A stretch of DNA of 52,070 nucleotides from Balamuthia mandrillaris. Lineage: Eukaryota > Discosea > Longamoebia > Balamuthiidae. The stretch covers positions 1 through 52,070 of the forward strand of contig JAVKOQ010000355.1 in assembly GCA_031835245.1 (NCBI GenBank), given 5' to 3'. Shown here in pieces: positions 20,352-31,552 of the stretch (its first letter is position 1; every line of letters starts with the position of its first letter). The notes below the pieces were generated by a model. It ran no database searches, was not told where the DNA came from, and saw only the letters and a program-made list of their open reading frames with translations. Both the position numbers and the translations under genes were made by a program.

Positions 20352-21270
20352 TCAAAAGTATTCTGTGTCTTCTGTGGAGGGTTTTCTTTGATTCAGAAGG
20401 AGGAGTTCCTTTGAGATGATTGGCCTAGTACATTGAAGGTTTATTGTGGCAGTAATAAGAGAATGGTCTGTTAAAATGTTTGTTTTGCCAATGTTGGAAA
20501 ACCAACAATTTGCGTCATTTTGACTTCCTGTCAACACTTTTCCTGGATATCCCAAATTCTCTTACCCCTTTTTATTTTCCCTGTTTCCTCATGACACACT
20601 CAAAGCACACACTTTGGTCCACACCTCTTTTCTTGTGAATAAACCCAGAGTTGCTTACATGCTGTACCTTTCTTGATCCACAGGGTTTATTCCCCATTAA
20701 CACCAGTTTAGTGAAAATGAGTTTTTTAATTCTTTCTATAAAAAGGTAGTCTATGCAGGTCCTTTGTGTGTATTTACTGGTGGAGATGCATTGTTCATGG
20801 GTGGGTACTCTAAGGTTATCATTGAAATGCAAAGGCATTAAGGTGTCCACATACTGTTATCGGACCCTTGTTTTTAAGGCTGGTAAGGTAATTGTTAATG
20901 TCTCCATTCCAAAATAGTTTATTTTCTATTCTGTTTGACCAAGATTAGCTTTTCAAGTTTTGAGTTGCTTAGCTTTATTGGTATCACCGTGTCTTTAATG
21001 TTGTCTGGTGAGTGTTATAGGGGTTGGAAATAACCTGCTAGGTAGGATAGGAAGATGAAAGCAACTCCTTTGTGGTTGTTTTTGTCTATTGGGGTACTGA
21101 AGGTTATTGTAGTAAGCTGTTTTAGGACAAACCTGGTCCATTTTTGTGTTTTAGTTGCACATTTCTGTAGATAGAGAATGTCAATATTATGTTTTTTCTG
21201 CAATTTTAAGAGTTCAGGGAGTTTATTGGAGATTCCTCCTCTAATATTGAGGGAGGTTATTTTAAGAGCA
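20352..21270 (-). mobile_element. LINE APE-type endonuclease fragment
   Basis: Read on the minus strand: LNIRGGISNKLPELLKLQ and HNIDILYLQK (start of an AP-endonuclease-like domain, about 21265-21150); then TQRTCIDYLFIERIKK (about 20760); and, beyond an inserted LTR, TDHSLITATINL (the SDH-type catalytic His motif, about 20470-20430). The order fits the N-terminal endonuclease of an APE-type LINE. Frames are broken. It may be the 5' part of the same LINE family as 18550-19994, in the opposite orientation. Confidence 0.7.
20492..20702 (+). repeat. LTR, family A, copy 2, inserted within the LINE endonuclease
   Basis: Starts TGTTGGAAAACCAAC and ends CCCATTAACA. It is related to 14317-14516 along its length. 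CCAA precedes it and CCAG follows, an imperfect 4-bp duplication. Endonuclease motifs lie on both sides, so this is an insertion into the LINE. No internal region remains. Confidence 0.65.
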
Positions 21271-21777
21271 TATTTGTTGTGGAAAGAGGAAGAGAGGCTG
21301 GAGTGGTTGGTAAGTTGTTATTCATCTCTATAGCTTAGGTCTGTCCTTTTTGAGTGTAACGAGGGCTAGTCTCTTCCTCTTTGGATAGCTAAAGGAGACT
21401 AACATTGCAAAGGCCAGTTGTTCTCAGGATTCAAAGGTAACATAGCCAAGGGCAGGGTAAAGTAGACAAAAAGCTATACACCTGACATGCATTTTTGGGG
21501 GGGACAAATCAAAATTTTTTGTTTTTCCTCATGCGTGGGATCTTTTTCATTTTTTTTTGCCCTAAACGAGTGCAACAGGTAATAGGTTGGTTACTTTTAA
21601 GGAACGCGCACGAAATTCCCACCTAAAAACGATAAACGTCGACAAGTGCTTGGAAAAGTCGTTTGGTGGCTGCTGCTGCGGAGGGGAAAAACTAACAAGA
21701 AGAAAGAAAGAGCCAAGGCTGCTGCCCTCCTTGTTGCAAGGATCTTGCTTAATCCTCCCTTTCCATTTCCATCAACA
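21271..21777. other. Boundary of the AT-rich island and YIPF1-like promoter
   Basis: AT-rich element debris gives way near 21590 to higher-GC sequence that leads to the YIPF1-like start codon. No separate gene seen. Confidence 0.6.
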
Positions 21778-23190
21778 ATGTCACTGGCAAATCAAAGTGG
21801 GCGTGGCAGTGTCATTCCTCCTCCTGACGATATACCGGTACCACTCCTTCCCATTTGCCTCCTCTCTTCAAGATTCGTCGGTTTGACCCTTTGAAACAAT
21901 TGATATGTTCTCCTCTTCAGTTGGATGATGATGAAGGGGGCAATCCATTTGCAGAAGGGGGTAAGTACTGATGGTATTGATTCGAACATTCTTTCTCAAC
22001 GTCACTCGACAAACCTACACACAGGAGGACAAGGCACTCGCAGTGGTCCCGTTCCCAATTATGGAGACGGGGGCGGCTATGCAGATAACTATGGTCTAGA
22101 CGATGACGATTTTAATCCTTACAGTGAACCTACAAGCTCTGCTCCTAGCCTCAGTGTCCCCCAGACATCTACCGCTGCAGCAAGGCCACACAGTACACCT
22201 GAGCTGCAGTTTGAAGGTATTACTACTACTACTTTACGTTGTACTGATCTTTTCCCTCTCTTTTCTTACGAAACCCCTCCCTTTTCTCCTGTTGCTGGCT
22301 CCAGAGGGCTACTTCGAAGACGAAGAGCTTGGAGAGGCAAGCACTAGCACTACCACAACTGCCACGAAACAAGGCGCGGCAGAAGAGGTGACGAACTATC
22401 GCTTTTGGAACATTGAGTACTATAGTGGCTATTTCAATGTGGATACCAAAGAAGTGGGTTCTCGCATTCTTCGCTCCTTCTTGCCATTTTCTGTGCGCTT
22501 TTTCGACTCTGTGGAAAATAATCCTGACCTGTACGTGTATCACTCTTCCGCCCTCTCACCCTCTCATCCCCACCAAACCTCTCAAAACCTCAACAAACCC
22601 AAATAACTCCTTTCAGCTATGGATTGTTCTGGGTTTCTACTACCCTCATTTTTGTGATGGCAGCCGCCAGCAACTTCTCTGATTGGCTGGAAATGCGTAA
22701 TGAGTTCCACTACGACTTTCGTAGGGTTAGTGTCGGCGCTGCTGTGATCTACAGCTATGTTGTCATTGTGCCTATCCTCCTTTGGTTGGTATTCCGTTGG
22801 CTTCGTGTCCAGCTTAGCCTTCTCCAAATACTTTGCATTTATGGCTATGCCATGTTCGTCTTCATACCAGCTGCAGTACGTAGCTCACCCTTCTTTCACT
22901 TATCACGTTTTTGCTTTGCGACTTTGTTCTTACTCTTTTCTCCACATCTTCATTGCTACTCAAACAAGGCGGTGTGCATACTGCCTTTTGAGTGGCTGCG
23001 GTGGTTAACAGTGGGCCTTGCTGTGGGGTTGTCACTCGTGTTCCTACTCATGAATTTCTTCCCACCAATAATGGCGAACAACCTGAAGCGCCGAGTCTTT
23101 GGCGGTTTTGTGGTACTTGGTGGCATGGGCCTTCTGCACCTTGCGCTTGCCTTGACTTTCAAGTTTTACTTCTTCGCCTATGATGATTAG
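21778..23190 (+). CDS. YIPF1: YIP1-family Golgi membrane protein (YIPF1/YIPF2-like)
   Basis: Exons 21778-21837, 21921-21960, 22025-22216, 22305-22530, 22617-22875, 22969-23190; 332 aa in frame. A hydrophilic, Asp-rich cytosolic half (GLDDDDFNPYSEP) is followed by NIEYYSGYFNVDTKEVGSRI and NPDLYGLFWVSTTLIFVMA, characteristic of YIPF1/2. About five membrane segments follow, with ILCIYGYAMFVFIPAA and LPFEWLRWL. YIP1-family proteins bind Rab GTPases and act in ER-Golgi vesicle traffic. Introns are 64 to 93 nt with clean GT-AG ends. The start ATG (AACAATG) opens directly into the exon and length agrees with the family. Confidence 0.93.
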
Positions 23191-23498
23191 ATGCTGCTTT
23201 CTTGGGCGGCGCCAAGATTAGGCCGATGTTACTGCCTCCTTCTCGTTACCCCCGCATGTTTCCCTTTGCTTGAATCGCAATGCTATGCGTTCTGCCCTGT
23301 TCATAAAACGTCCACACAACAACCTCTCTTCGTATCAATCCCACCACTTCTTATTTGTAGTGTTGCACCAAGCACTGCCAATAAATAAATAAATAGGGTT
23401 TCAAGACTCCTCCACCTGGTGGCTGTATGGAAGCAGTAAAGCACTGACGACCACGGCTGCTGCTGATGACGAGGAGAGAGGGGATATGATGGCTAGAG
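23191..23498. other. Convergent 3' region of the YIPF1-like and VTT genes
   Basis: Contains AATAAATAAATAAATAGG at about 23381, a likely poly-A region, and a GGCGGCGCCAAGATT segment at about 23204 that resembles one at about 30686. No gene. Confidence 0.6.
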
Positions 23499-24659
23499 CT
23501 ATCGTTGTTGTTCAAGATCCTCCTCATCCTCCTCTGGCAGATCATCCACCAAGACGCTGTTCCTACCAAGGCGCACCATGTACAACGTGAGGCCCACCAT
23601 CAGCAGGAGCTGCAGCAGCATTAAAAGCTGTTGGCCTGGTCCAAATGGTACGTTGTCTACCTGAGACAAGTCCTTTCTGTATGATGCAGTGGCCATCAGC
23701 CTCACTTTTGGAAGCGCACAAAATCACCACAACCACAACCACAACCACAACCACAACCACAACCACAACCACAACCACAACCACAACCACAACCACAACC
23801 ACAACCACAACCACAACCACAACCACAACCACAACCACAACCACAACCACAACCACAACCACAACCACAACCACAACCACAACCACAACCACAACCACAA
23901 CCACAACCACAACCACAACCACAACAACCCAACCACAACAAAACAACACAACCACAACACACCACACCACAACCACAACCACAACCACAACCACAAGAGG
24001 TATGCAAAGTGGCTGGGAAGAAAAGTAGGTACAGAGTGGTGCCAAAGTGGGTCCAAAGGAGCTGAAATGGTAGCAAGCCAATGAAGGAACCGACCAAGTA
24101 CACCGGAAAGGAAATAGAAGACAACTAGTAGTTGGGACAAAGAGGGGCATGGTGGTTCAGAAATAGTGTGCGTTAATTGACAAAAGAAAAAGGTGGAGGA
24201 GGAGGAAGGTACCGCAAAGAGAGCATTGACAAGGCCAAAAGGCAAAGGCAATAGCCGAGTGAGAAAGGTAAGCTTCCAAGCGTTTCGCTCAACCTCTCTC
24301 ATGAAGGTGTGAAACTTAGGGTTTCCGCTCAACTTGCGCTCCATCCAGCTGCGAGTAACGGTGCGACACAATAGAAAGCAGACAGCACAACCGAGAGTGG
24401 CGCCCACGGAGATGGTAAGAGTTCCACCGAGCATGCCATATAAAAAGCCCGCACCAATAGCCAGCGGGATGTAGCCCATGGTGAAAGGGAAGCCTATCAC
24501 CACGAAAGCCACCACAAACAAAAGGTTCCCCCAAAGCCCTATCTCGCTTAGCCACCGAAGGAAGGGCCGCACCACCTCCACCTCGCTTCTGTAGTAAAGA
24601 CTAAGGAGGAGGAGGGCGGCCAAGGCAACTCCTCCCACCAGCCCCCATGTCCTCTGCAT
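23499..24659 (-). CDS. VTT-domain membrane protein (TVP38/TMEM64, SNARE-associated Golgi family)
   Basis: Exons (minus): 24659-24213, 24124-24033, 23700-23499; 246 aa in frame. Landmarks of the VTT (DedA-like) domain are GFPFTMGYIPLAIGAGFLYG, FLTRLLPLPFGLVNALFA, SFPVYLVGSFIGLLPFQLL and the end of the membrane region VPFGPGQQLLML. These proteins are multi-pass lipid scramblase-like proteins of the Golgi, ER or tonoplast. The C-terminal tail is acidic (LPEEDEEDLEQQR). ATG 24659 (MQRTWGLVGG) was chosen because upstream codons lack another ATG. The second intron (23701-24032) is filled by a TTGTGG array. The acceptor for the last exon was placed at GTGAG/GCTG because it preserves frame, and this junction is the least certain. 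Confidence 0.87.
23729..23997. repeat. (CCACAA)n hexanucleotide array in VTT intron 2
   Basis: About 200 bp of near-perfect hexamer, then an imperfect A/C-rich stretch and a second short run. On the VTT sense strand it reads TTGTGG. Confidence 0.97.
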
Positions 24660-25127
24660 TCTATCACCCCCAAACGCCAACACCCCACCGCTCCTGCTGT
24701 TCCAGGTAAAGGGTGGCTTGATGTTGGTCGACTAATGCTGGGTGCCACCTGCTGCCTTGGTCCTGTCTCCTCGACGTCGCCCCTCTCTGCTGCACAACTA
24801 CTTGAATCCTTTCTGTCATGCAACAACAGCGCCCTGGGTGTTTTCCTGTTGCTGCTGCTTAGTGCTGTTTGTAGTGGTCCTCCGTCTCCTCCTCCTCGTC
24901 CTTCTCCTCCTTCTCCTAGATCTCCTGCTGCTGCTGCTGCTTGCCAATACCACCGCCAGCACCAACCACCACCACAACAATCCAACCACCACCACAACAA
25001 TCCAACCACCACCACCACCACAACAAAAACAAACAACAAAAAAGGTTGGTTGGTTAGTTGGCCCCACGTCGACATAAAAACACCGGAACGAAAAACAGAA
25101 GATCGCAAACACAGCGGAGGGAGGAGG
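24660..25127. promoter_or_regulatory. Shared divergent promoter, VTT / RUS-like
   Basis: 468 bp between the two start codons, with CTCCTCCT and CCACCACAACAATCCAA direct repeats at about 24960-25020. Long open frames here are low-complexity artefacts. Confidence 0.6.
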
Positions 25128-27298
25128 ATGGAACGGAGGCAGGCTGCCGCACTTCAAAATGTGATTAAGAGTCATAAACTAAGCTTCACTGCCACCCCAA
25201 CTGCAAAATTCAAACTGTTGTTGCTCAAAAGAAGCGCCTACAGTCGAGCAGCGGTAAGCCTCCTGCCGCCTTCATCATCATACACGTCGCCATGGGCAAG
25301 TAGGGTTGGCAGTAACCTGCCCCGCACTGTCTCCTTCCTTCCCTCAAACATCTCCCGCTTCCTTACTACTGCTGGCCCCTCCTCCAGGAAAGAGAGCCGG
25401 TGGGACAAGGATTTTCCTCCTCCTCCTCCTCCACCCATCTCAATTTTTCTGCTGGAACAAAAGGGGGAAGAACACACGGTGTACTACCAACCACGTGGTC
25501 AACTTGGTCTTGCTGTGATGAAACGTACTTACTAGCCACCCAGTCGATGTTTGCCTCCCACTTCCGCTCCCTTCTTCCTCTTTTACACTGTTTGCAAGTG
25601 ACTTAGCTCTCCTATGCTGCCACTCCCTGCTCCCCGCCCACTTGTCACCATGCCGGTCTAGGAGGAAATGGGGAAAGCGACGGAGGGAGACACTCCAGAA
25701 CGAAGTCCAAAGTAGAGGCATGGGTGCGTTCATTCTTCCTGCCAGCGGGGTACCCTGCCAGCGTGGGTAGCACCTACTGGCAGTTCCAAAAGTGGGAAGT
25801 GCTCAAGAGCGCCATTGGCTCAGCTACGTATGTCATAAGCACCAAAGCCTTGCTGACCGCCGTTGGTTTGGGCGCTGCTGGTTCCTCCACTGGTGCTGCC
25901 GCCATCGCATGGGTCCTCAAGGACGGGCTTGGTTGCATGGGCACAATGCTCGTCGCTGGCGCCTTTGGCAAGTATTTTGACTCTGAAACCAAGCGCATTC
26001 GCTGGGCCGCTGATTTGCTTCACGTTACTGGTGTTGGGGTTGTACTTTGTTAAAAGCTCTCCTCTCCGCTTCTCCTTTCTTCTTCCCGCTCATCTCATGA
26101 ACGCTGCTCACAGCTGGAGCTCATAACACCGCTCTGCCCGGTCTATTTTCTGCCATTGGCTTCCCTAGCTAACGCTGCAAAGGGCATTGCCGGTCTGTTC
26201 CACTTTCTTTACTCTTTTCCTTTTTTCTTCCTCGAATACAACAAACAGCCCATGATGCTGTTGCTGATTGGTGGCGACTCCCTATAGGGTTAACGAATGG
26301 GGCAACCCGGGCGAGCATTTACAAGAGCTTTGCATTAGAAGAAAACTTGGGAGACATAACCGCCAAGGGACAGTCGCAAGGAATTGCAGCCTACCTCGCG
26401 GGGATGGGGCTTGGTATTGGAATTACTTTGCTGGTTGGTACCAGTATAGATGCAGCAGGCTTGTTCTTTACATTCGGGTCCCTTTCTTGTTTGCAGCTGT
26501 ACTTCAGTTACAAGGCCCTCACCGGCGTTAAACTCTCTACACTCAACACGCAACGCACATATTTCCTCATCAAACACTTCCTTCATTCGCGGCAGGTGGA
26601 GCAGAGCAACCAGAACGAGGATTATTGTGCCAGCAACACCATAAGAGGAGACGTGTTGACACCAGCAGAGGTACAGGAGTATATCATTCTTCCAGCGCCC
26701 TATGGAAGAATGGCCCAACACATTGTGTTGGGTTCTTCTGTGGCGGACGCCTTAGCTGCCCTTTCTCGTGCGCCTTCCAAACAGTATGGTGGAAAGGAAA
26801 TTACAGAAATGCAACCCAACATCATTGCAAGCTGTTTGCTCCAGAGACTGGTGAAGGAGGCCTTTGCGAAGGAAAAGTACCTCCTTGCTTGGAACTGCAA
26901 TAACAGGTAAGTGACATGTCGTTTGAACTTTCATTTGTGGGTTTACTCACTTGTATGACTTTTAATCCATCAGCGGCCCTGTCCATGTTCTTCTCCACAA
27001 AGATGCCACTAGCGAAGATATTCTCAAGGCTTTTTTTAACGCTTATCTCCTAAAATTCTTTTCTTCCGACTCTTTGGAGCAGTTTCATGAAGGAATCAAT
27101 GATCATTCTGCTGCAACTTGCCGACAACCCAACCAAGACCAGTCATTCGAGGCCATTCATCAGAGTTTACACAAAACACAACAATTGTTCCCAAAGTTTC
27201 TACACGGCCTGAAGCAAAATGGCTGGAATATGCATGTATTCCTTGGCACCAGGCCCAATCGTGCCATTTGGGGTGACGCTCTTTCTTTACCACAATGA
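25128..27298 (+). CDS. RUS: RUS-family (DUF647) protein
   Basis: Exons 25128-25253, 25464-25524, 25662-26038, 26114-26192, 26288-26906, 26974-27298; 528 aa, every junction in frame. The DUF647 core is unmistakable: SFFLPAGYPASVGSTYWQFQ, ATYVISTKALLTAVGLG, IAWVLKDGLG, ADLLHVTGVGLELITPL, FLPLASLANAAKGIAG, GATRASIYKSFAL and GDITAKGQSQGIAAYLAG. The family (Root UVB Sensitive, RUSF1 in animals) is widespread; in plants RUS1/RUS2 act in early seedling development and auxin transport. The biochemical activity is unknown. The intron at 25254 was given its 210-nt form because the nearer acceptor at 25387 would break frame. A C-terminal extension of about 200 residues (LLHKDATSEDILKAFF) follows the DUF647 core. 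Confidence 0.9.
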
Positions 27299-27443
27299 AC
27301 AAGATAACATATGCTGCATTTTGTGACAGAGGGAGAGGGAGGAGCAAAGAAGAAAAAAGAAAAGAACAGAGGGAGAGGTAAAGAGGGTACGCTAAAGGAA
27401 AAAAAGAAGGCGAGTGGTAGTGCCGCTTGTGTTATTGAGGTAT
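27299..27443. terminator. Convergent 3' ends of the RUS-like and DDX31-like genes
   Basis: A purine-rich spacer of 145 bp between the two stop codons; no canonical AATAAA seen. Confidence 0.4.
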
Positions 27444-30400
27444 CTAGATACCTGCATCGAACTCGGATTGTTGTACTTTCCGTAGCGGGACTTGCATTTT
27501 CTTTTGTTTCTGTTGATCGTTAGCCGGTCCTGCCTCGTCCCACCAGCCCTTAGCCTTTCGGCCTGTTGAGGCTCCTTTGCCTTGCTTCTTTTTTTGCAAC
27601 TTAGCCTGTTTTGCACCAGCAGCTCCCTGCAAAGCCAGCAGAACAGAGGCATCAGCTTACGAACACGTGTGAGAAGAGAAAATAGCGAGTGAACAGTAAC
27701 ACACCAATCGTGAAGGAGGATCGCTGAGCCCAAAGCTCTTGGCCACGTGTCCCAGGTGCAAGTTTTTGATGTGAAAAATATGTTTTGTAGCAGAGCTGTG
27801 TGTGGCATAGGCTCTCACAAATGAGCGGTAAGCACCCGCAGCTTGGCGGTGCAGTGTGCCATCTTTGCTTTCTCGTTCCTTCTTTATCAAACGCTCAAAG
27901 TGAAGGTGTAGGTCCTGGGCTGTTTGAGAGAGAGTGAGAGAGAGAGGTTAGAATGGAAAGCAAGAAAAGCCTTTGCGAATAATATACCTGGTTGGAAGTC
28001 ATCTGCTGCGGTGCCATCAGATGGCAGAGTTTTAAGGATTGAACTCATAGATATTTTTCGCAATTGAAGCTAAATCCAGAGGTATTTGGTTAAAGTTGGT
28101 AAGCGTTTGTGGCGCGTGGTTCTTGTAAGCAAGGTGGTTACCTTGTAGTCGTTTTCCAACAAGTCAACGTACTTCTCTTCCGACGGCAGCAAAAAGAGCA
28201 TAGCATGTCCTTGATGTCCAATTCTTGCAGTTCTTCCTACCTATTGGTACGGGAATGAAAGACCGAACATTCAGACACAAATTCAAAGAAGAGAAGTGAC
28301 GAAAGGAGACAGAAGGAGAGGAGCGTGCTGCAAAGGCATTACACGATGAATGTATTCAGTTGGTTCATCGGGGGGATCATATTGGATTATCCAGTTCACA
28401 GCCGGCAAATCAAGGCCCCTTGCAGCTAAAGATCAACAAAACCCAGGCGTCAATAATACGAATATAAAGCGAACTAAAGTTGCATACCAACGTCGGTGCA
28501 AAAAAGAACAGCGGACTCCGCCCGACAGAAACCGAAATAAATATCTGTACGCTCCACTTGCGTAAGGTCTCCGTGCAGTTTAAAAAGCGGGACCTGCAAG
28601 AAAGGTTCCGGAGTTTTATCGTCACCGGCTTCATCCACTTTGGTAGGCTGGGAAAGATCGCCGGAAGGAGAAATAAAGGTTCTGCTCAGCAACGTGTGGT
28701 GAAATTCTACTGAGGCAATGTTGGACATAAAAACTATGACCTTGCAGTGCTGCGGGTTATCTACATTTTGTTTCAGCCTGCAACGTGGATACAAGATCTT
28801 AAGAACGAGAGAGAGCGAGAGGGGGGAGAGAGTGAGAGAGAGAGAGACCGTTGCAGATTCGTTTGAAATCGAAGGAAAGCGGCAAGTGTGACCAATCTTT
28901 TCTTACAAGGCACGATGACAAAGCTTTGAGTGAGGCCTTTGGGCGTGGTAATGAGATCGTCCGTGGGTAACGCTGTAGAGGGGATCGGAGTTGCAGTTGG
29001 TGCAGGAGTGCTGCTGGATGTGGATTCAGTTTTACTGTTGCTGGGTTCCCCAAAAACAGACGCAGAAGTACTAACAAAGATGGGTTGCTCGTCGAGCATA
29101 ATTGTGGCAAGTTCCTTGATGGCAGGCGTCAGTGTTGCTGAAATCAGGGCCGTTTGTCGATGGGAAGAAGTCCGTCGCTCGTCAACTGTACGAACAATCC
29201 GTCTTATTTCTTTCTCGAATCCCATGTCCAGAAGCCGGTCTGCTTCATCCAGAACCAAAAACTCCAGAGGCGCTAGGTTAAACGAAGCGGTGTTTTCCAG
29301 GTGATCAGCAAGTCTTCCTGGAGTTCCCACCAGAATGCTAATGCCTTTTCGTATCCGTGCCTTCTCTGTAGGAAAAGAAAATATATAAGATCCAACTCAC
29401 CACGTTAGCCTCCTTTTAATATGGCTACACTCTGATAAGACTAGGGAAAAGCATAGGCAGCGTACCCGATTTTTTCTTTTCGCCACCCATGATGCAACCT
29501 GGCACTATCCAGTAGAAAGGTCTAAGAACTTGCTGCAGCACCTGAAATATCTGAAGGGCAAGCTCTCGCGTCGGTGCGGCGATGATGGCATACGTCCCAT
29601 CGCTTCGCTGTAGCCGCGGGTCACGTGCCTGAAGGCTTTGAACAATTGGCAGAAGATAGGTTAGAGTCTTTCCGCTGCCCGTGTGCGCCTTAACCAATCT
29701 GAACATTGGTATATGGATATAAGTGAGTGAACGAGAGAGAGAGAGAGAGAGAGAGAGAGGACGAGAGGGAAGATGAAAGAAGAGAGCAGAGAGTGTCAGA
29801 AGAGAAGAAGCACATACACATCTCTGCCTTGAAGCATGTGTGGAATGGCGGCAGATTGGATGTGAGTGGGTTTACTCATGTTCATACGTTGGGCGAGATG
29901 TTGGATTAGGGTGGGTGATAGGTTCATCGCCTCAAAAGTGTTGCTGCTGAAAAAGTCTGTCTCTTTATACTCGAATGGTGTGAAGGAAATGGCTTTGCGG
30001 GAGCCCTTTCTCTGGATTTCTCGTACTCTGGTAGAAGGAAGGCTCTCATCTTGTGCAGCAGCCTTGCCCTTGTTGCTGGTAAAGGGTGGCTGCTCATGGC
30101 GGTCGCTTGTTGCAGAGAGAGCGGGGCCGTGGTTCGGTTCCCCACTGGTTGTTGCTCTTGTTGCTTTGTTGGCGGTAGTGGGCTGAGCAGCGAAATTGCG
30201 CTTCCGCAATGGTGGCTTAGTCGCATGAGCAGCACGGCCTTGAGCCTCCTTCTTTCCATCCGGTACTGCTGTTCGGGCGGAAGAGGTGGTCTGCCCGTCG
30301 CTTGGACTGGTGGAGGTGTGTTTGGTTCGTTTGGAAGGAGTGATGGGCTGCTTATCCCCGCGCAACAGGCGCTCCACTTTTTGTAGAGAGGGCGGCAACC

Positions 30401-30602
30401 GCTCCAACTCCTTTTCACCGCCACCAGCCATGTGCGTTATTGTGTTGCTTTGTCAGTAAAGCGTAAAACCACCACCCGCCGCCGACGTGCCAAAAGAGGA
30501 ATAACGTACCCGTTTGCGTTTACGCCGCCCTCCGCCATCATTCACAGAGGCAGGAGCCTCGTTTATCAAGTTCAACACAAGGCCGCCCTCCTCTTCCGCC
30601 AT
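27444..30602 (-). CDS. DDX31: DEAD-box RNA helicase, DDX31/Dbp7-like
   Basis: Exons (minus): 30602-30510, 30410-29818, 29698-29466, 29365-28849, 28777-28488, 28425-28343, 28240-28142, 28069-27988, 27919-27705, 27626-27444; 795 aa in frame. Motifs in order: Q-region ([12 protein letters not shown]), I AHTGSGKT (about 233-240), Ia APTRELALQ, Ib [48 protein letters not shown] and [14 protein letters not shown]. The insert between III and IV, the [11 protein letters not shown] helix and the Lys-rich C terminus fit DDX31/Dbp7, a nucleolar helicase for 60S ribosome assembly. The first exon ([17 protein letters not shown]) is placed upstream because it joins in frame and resembles the Dbp7 N terminus. 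ATG 30431 is an alternative start without it. Confidence 0.93.
29731..29759. repeat. (GA)n array in a DDX31-like intron
   Basis: Short dinucleotide array inside intron 29699-29817; CT on the sense strand. Confidence 0.9.
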
Positions 30603-30818
30603 TGTGGTTTGTTTCTTCTTTCTTTCTCTTTTCTTGTTTTTTTTCACACCACGACGACAAGTGGGTCCAATGTCGCTTGATCTAAGGCGGCGCCAAGATC
30701 AAGCCGATCAATGAGACAACGAAAATAAAGCATGAAACGGGAAAAACAGGAACCTAATCACGGCTTGTCTTACGACTCGCTACAAGCAACGGTGCCGACA
30801 CCAAAGCAACCTTACCGC
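30603..30818. promoter_or_regulatory. DDX31-like upstream region
   Basis: Contains GGCGGCGCCAAGATCAAGCC at about 30686, which partly matches a segment at about 23204. Otherwise a mixed-sequence promoter region. Confidence 0.4.
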
Positions 30819-30970
30819 CTACCGCCCCCTCACAGAGGAGGAGGAGGAGGTGGTAAGTGCTTGTAACGTAAAAAAGCGGATCAAGATGTTTCGGGCGGCG
30901 TTGGCATCTCGATCGGCCTGGTAGCCACACTCGGGTTGGGGGCACCACCCCGCCACATCGCAGAGCTTTA
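30819..30970 (-). pseudogene. Fanzor/TnpB-like C-terminal Zn-ribbon tail (tail 2)
   Basis: Read on the minus strand: GWCPQPECGYQADRDANAAR, then NILIRFFTLQALTT and a stop at 30819. The pattern CP...CGY-x-ADRD-x-NAARNIL is diagnostic of the OrfB/TnpB zinc ribbon shared by IS607/IS605-type TnpB and eukaryotic Fanzors. The C-terminal peptide RFFTLQALT is shared with tail 3 and resembles RFFSLRAG of tail 1, so the three come from one family. No RuvC core is visible within 600 bp upstream. It is therefore a remnant, or a last exon with unrecognised partners. Confidence 0.72.
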
Positions 30971-31552
30971 TTGTCAATGTGCTGCTCGATCCCGGCAGAA
31001 GAGTTGGAAGCCATGGGGGCCTTTTCAATGATCAGGGAGCTGACAGCAGGAGTTCCTCGGCAAGTGCACCGTATGGTGGATGCTCTACTGGTGCTCAAGC
31101 TGCAGTCGAAACCAACCTCTTTTGTTGAAGAGTTGCGCCAGTTGGCCCTCGCCATATCCCAGGCTTTTCAACATGAGCTGCTTAGGTTGTCTAGGGAAGA
31201 CAAAACCAATCAATCTGATCCAGGACTACCTCCTTCTTCACAAATTGGCTTATTACAAGATTCCACTACGTGTGCCACGCAATGCAATTCAGCTACCTTT
31301 TAGCAGCCAAGCTCCCTACAAACAAGAAGTCTCAGCAGTCAGACTGTATAATACAACCACTGAAACGCAGAGAGGATAAAACTTCCACAACAAAGAAGTT
31401 AAGAAAGCTTTGATGTATCAACAGCCCTCATCTTCACACATGGGCTTCCCTCCTACTACGAAAATCTGGCTGCAATTGTTGCTACAGACCAGCACCCAAG
31501 TGTTGCCAAGGAGAAAACTATCCGTGGCATAGTAGACTTTTCTATTGCAATG
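30971..31552. other. Spacer between Fanzor tail 2 and the DDE transposon
   Basis: An open plus frame (about 31010-31303) reads IRELTAGVPRQVHRMVDALL and is helix-rich, faintly like the region after the ATPase core of Crinkler-type NTPases. It is too short to call. The rest is AT-leaning with no motif. Confidence 0.4.

Noticed and set aside
23645-24150. Poly-Thr, His-Asn, Val and Cys-Gly frames
   Set aside because: Translations of the CCACAA array in a VTT-gene intron.
30971-31303. Open frame reading IRELTAGVPRQVHRMVDALL, considered as a Crinkler NTPase piece
   Set aside because: Too short and without Walker motifs; mentioned only as context for Fanzor tail 2.
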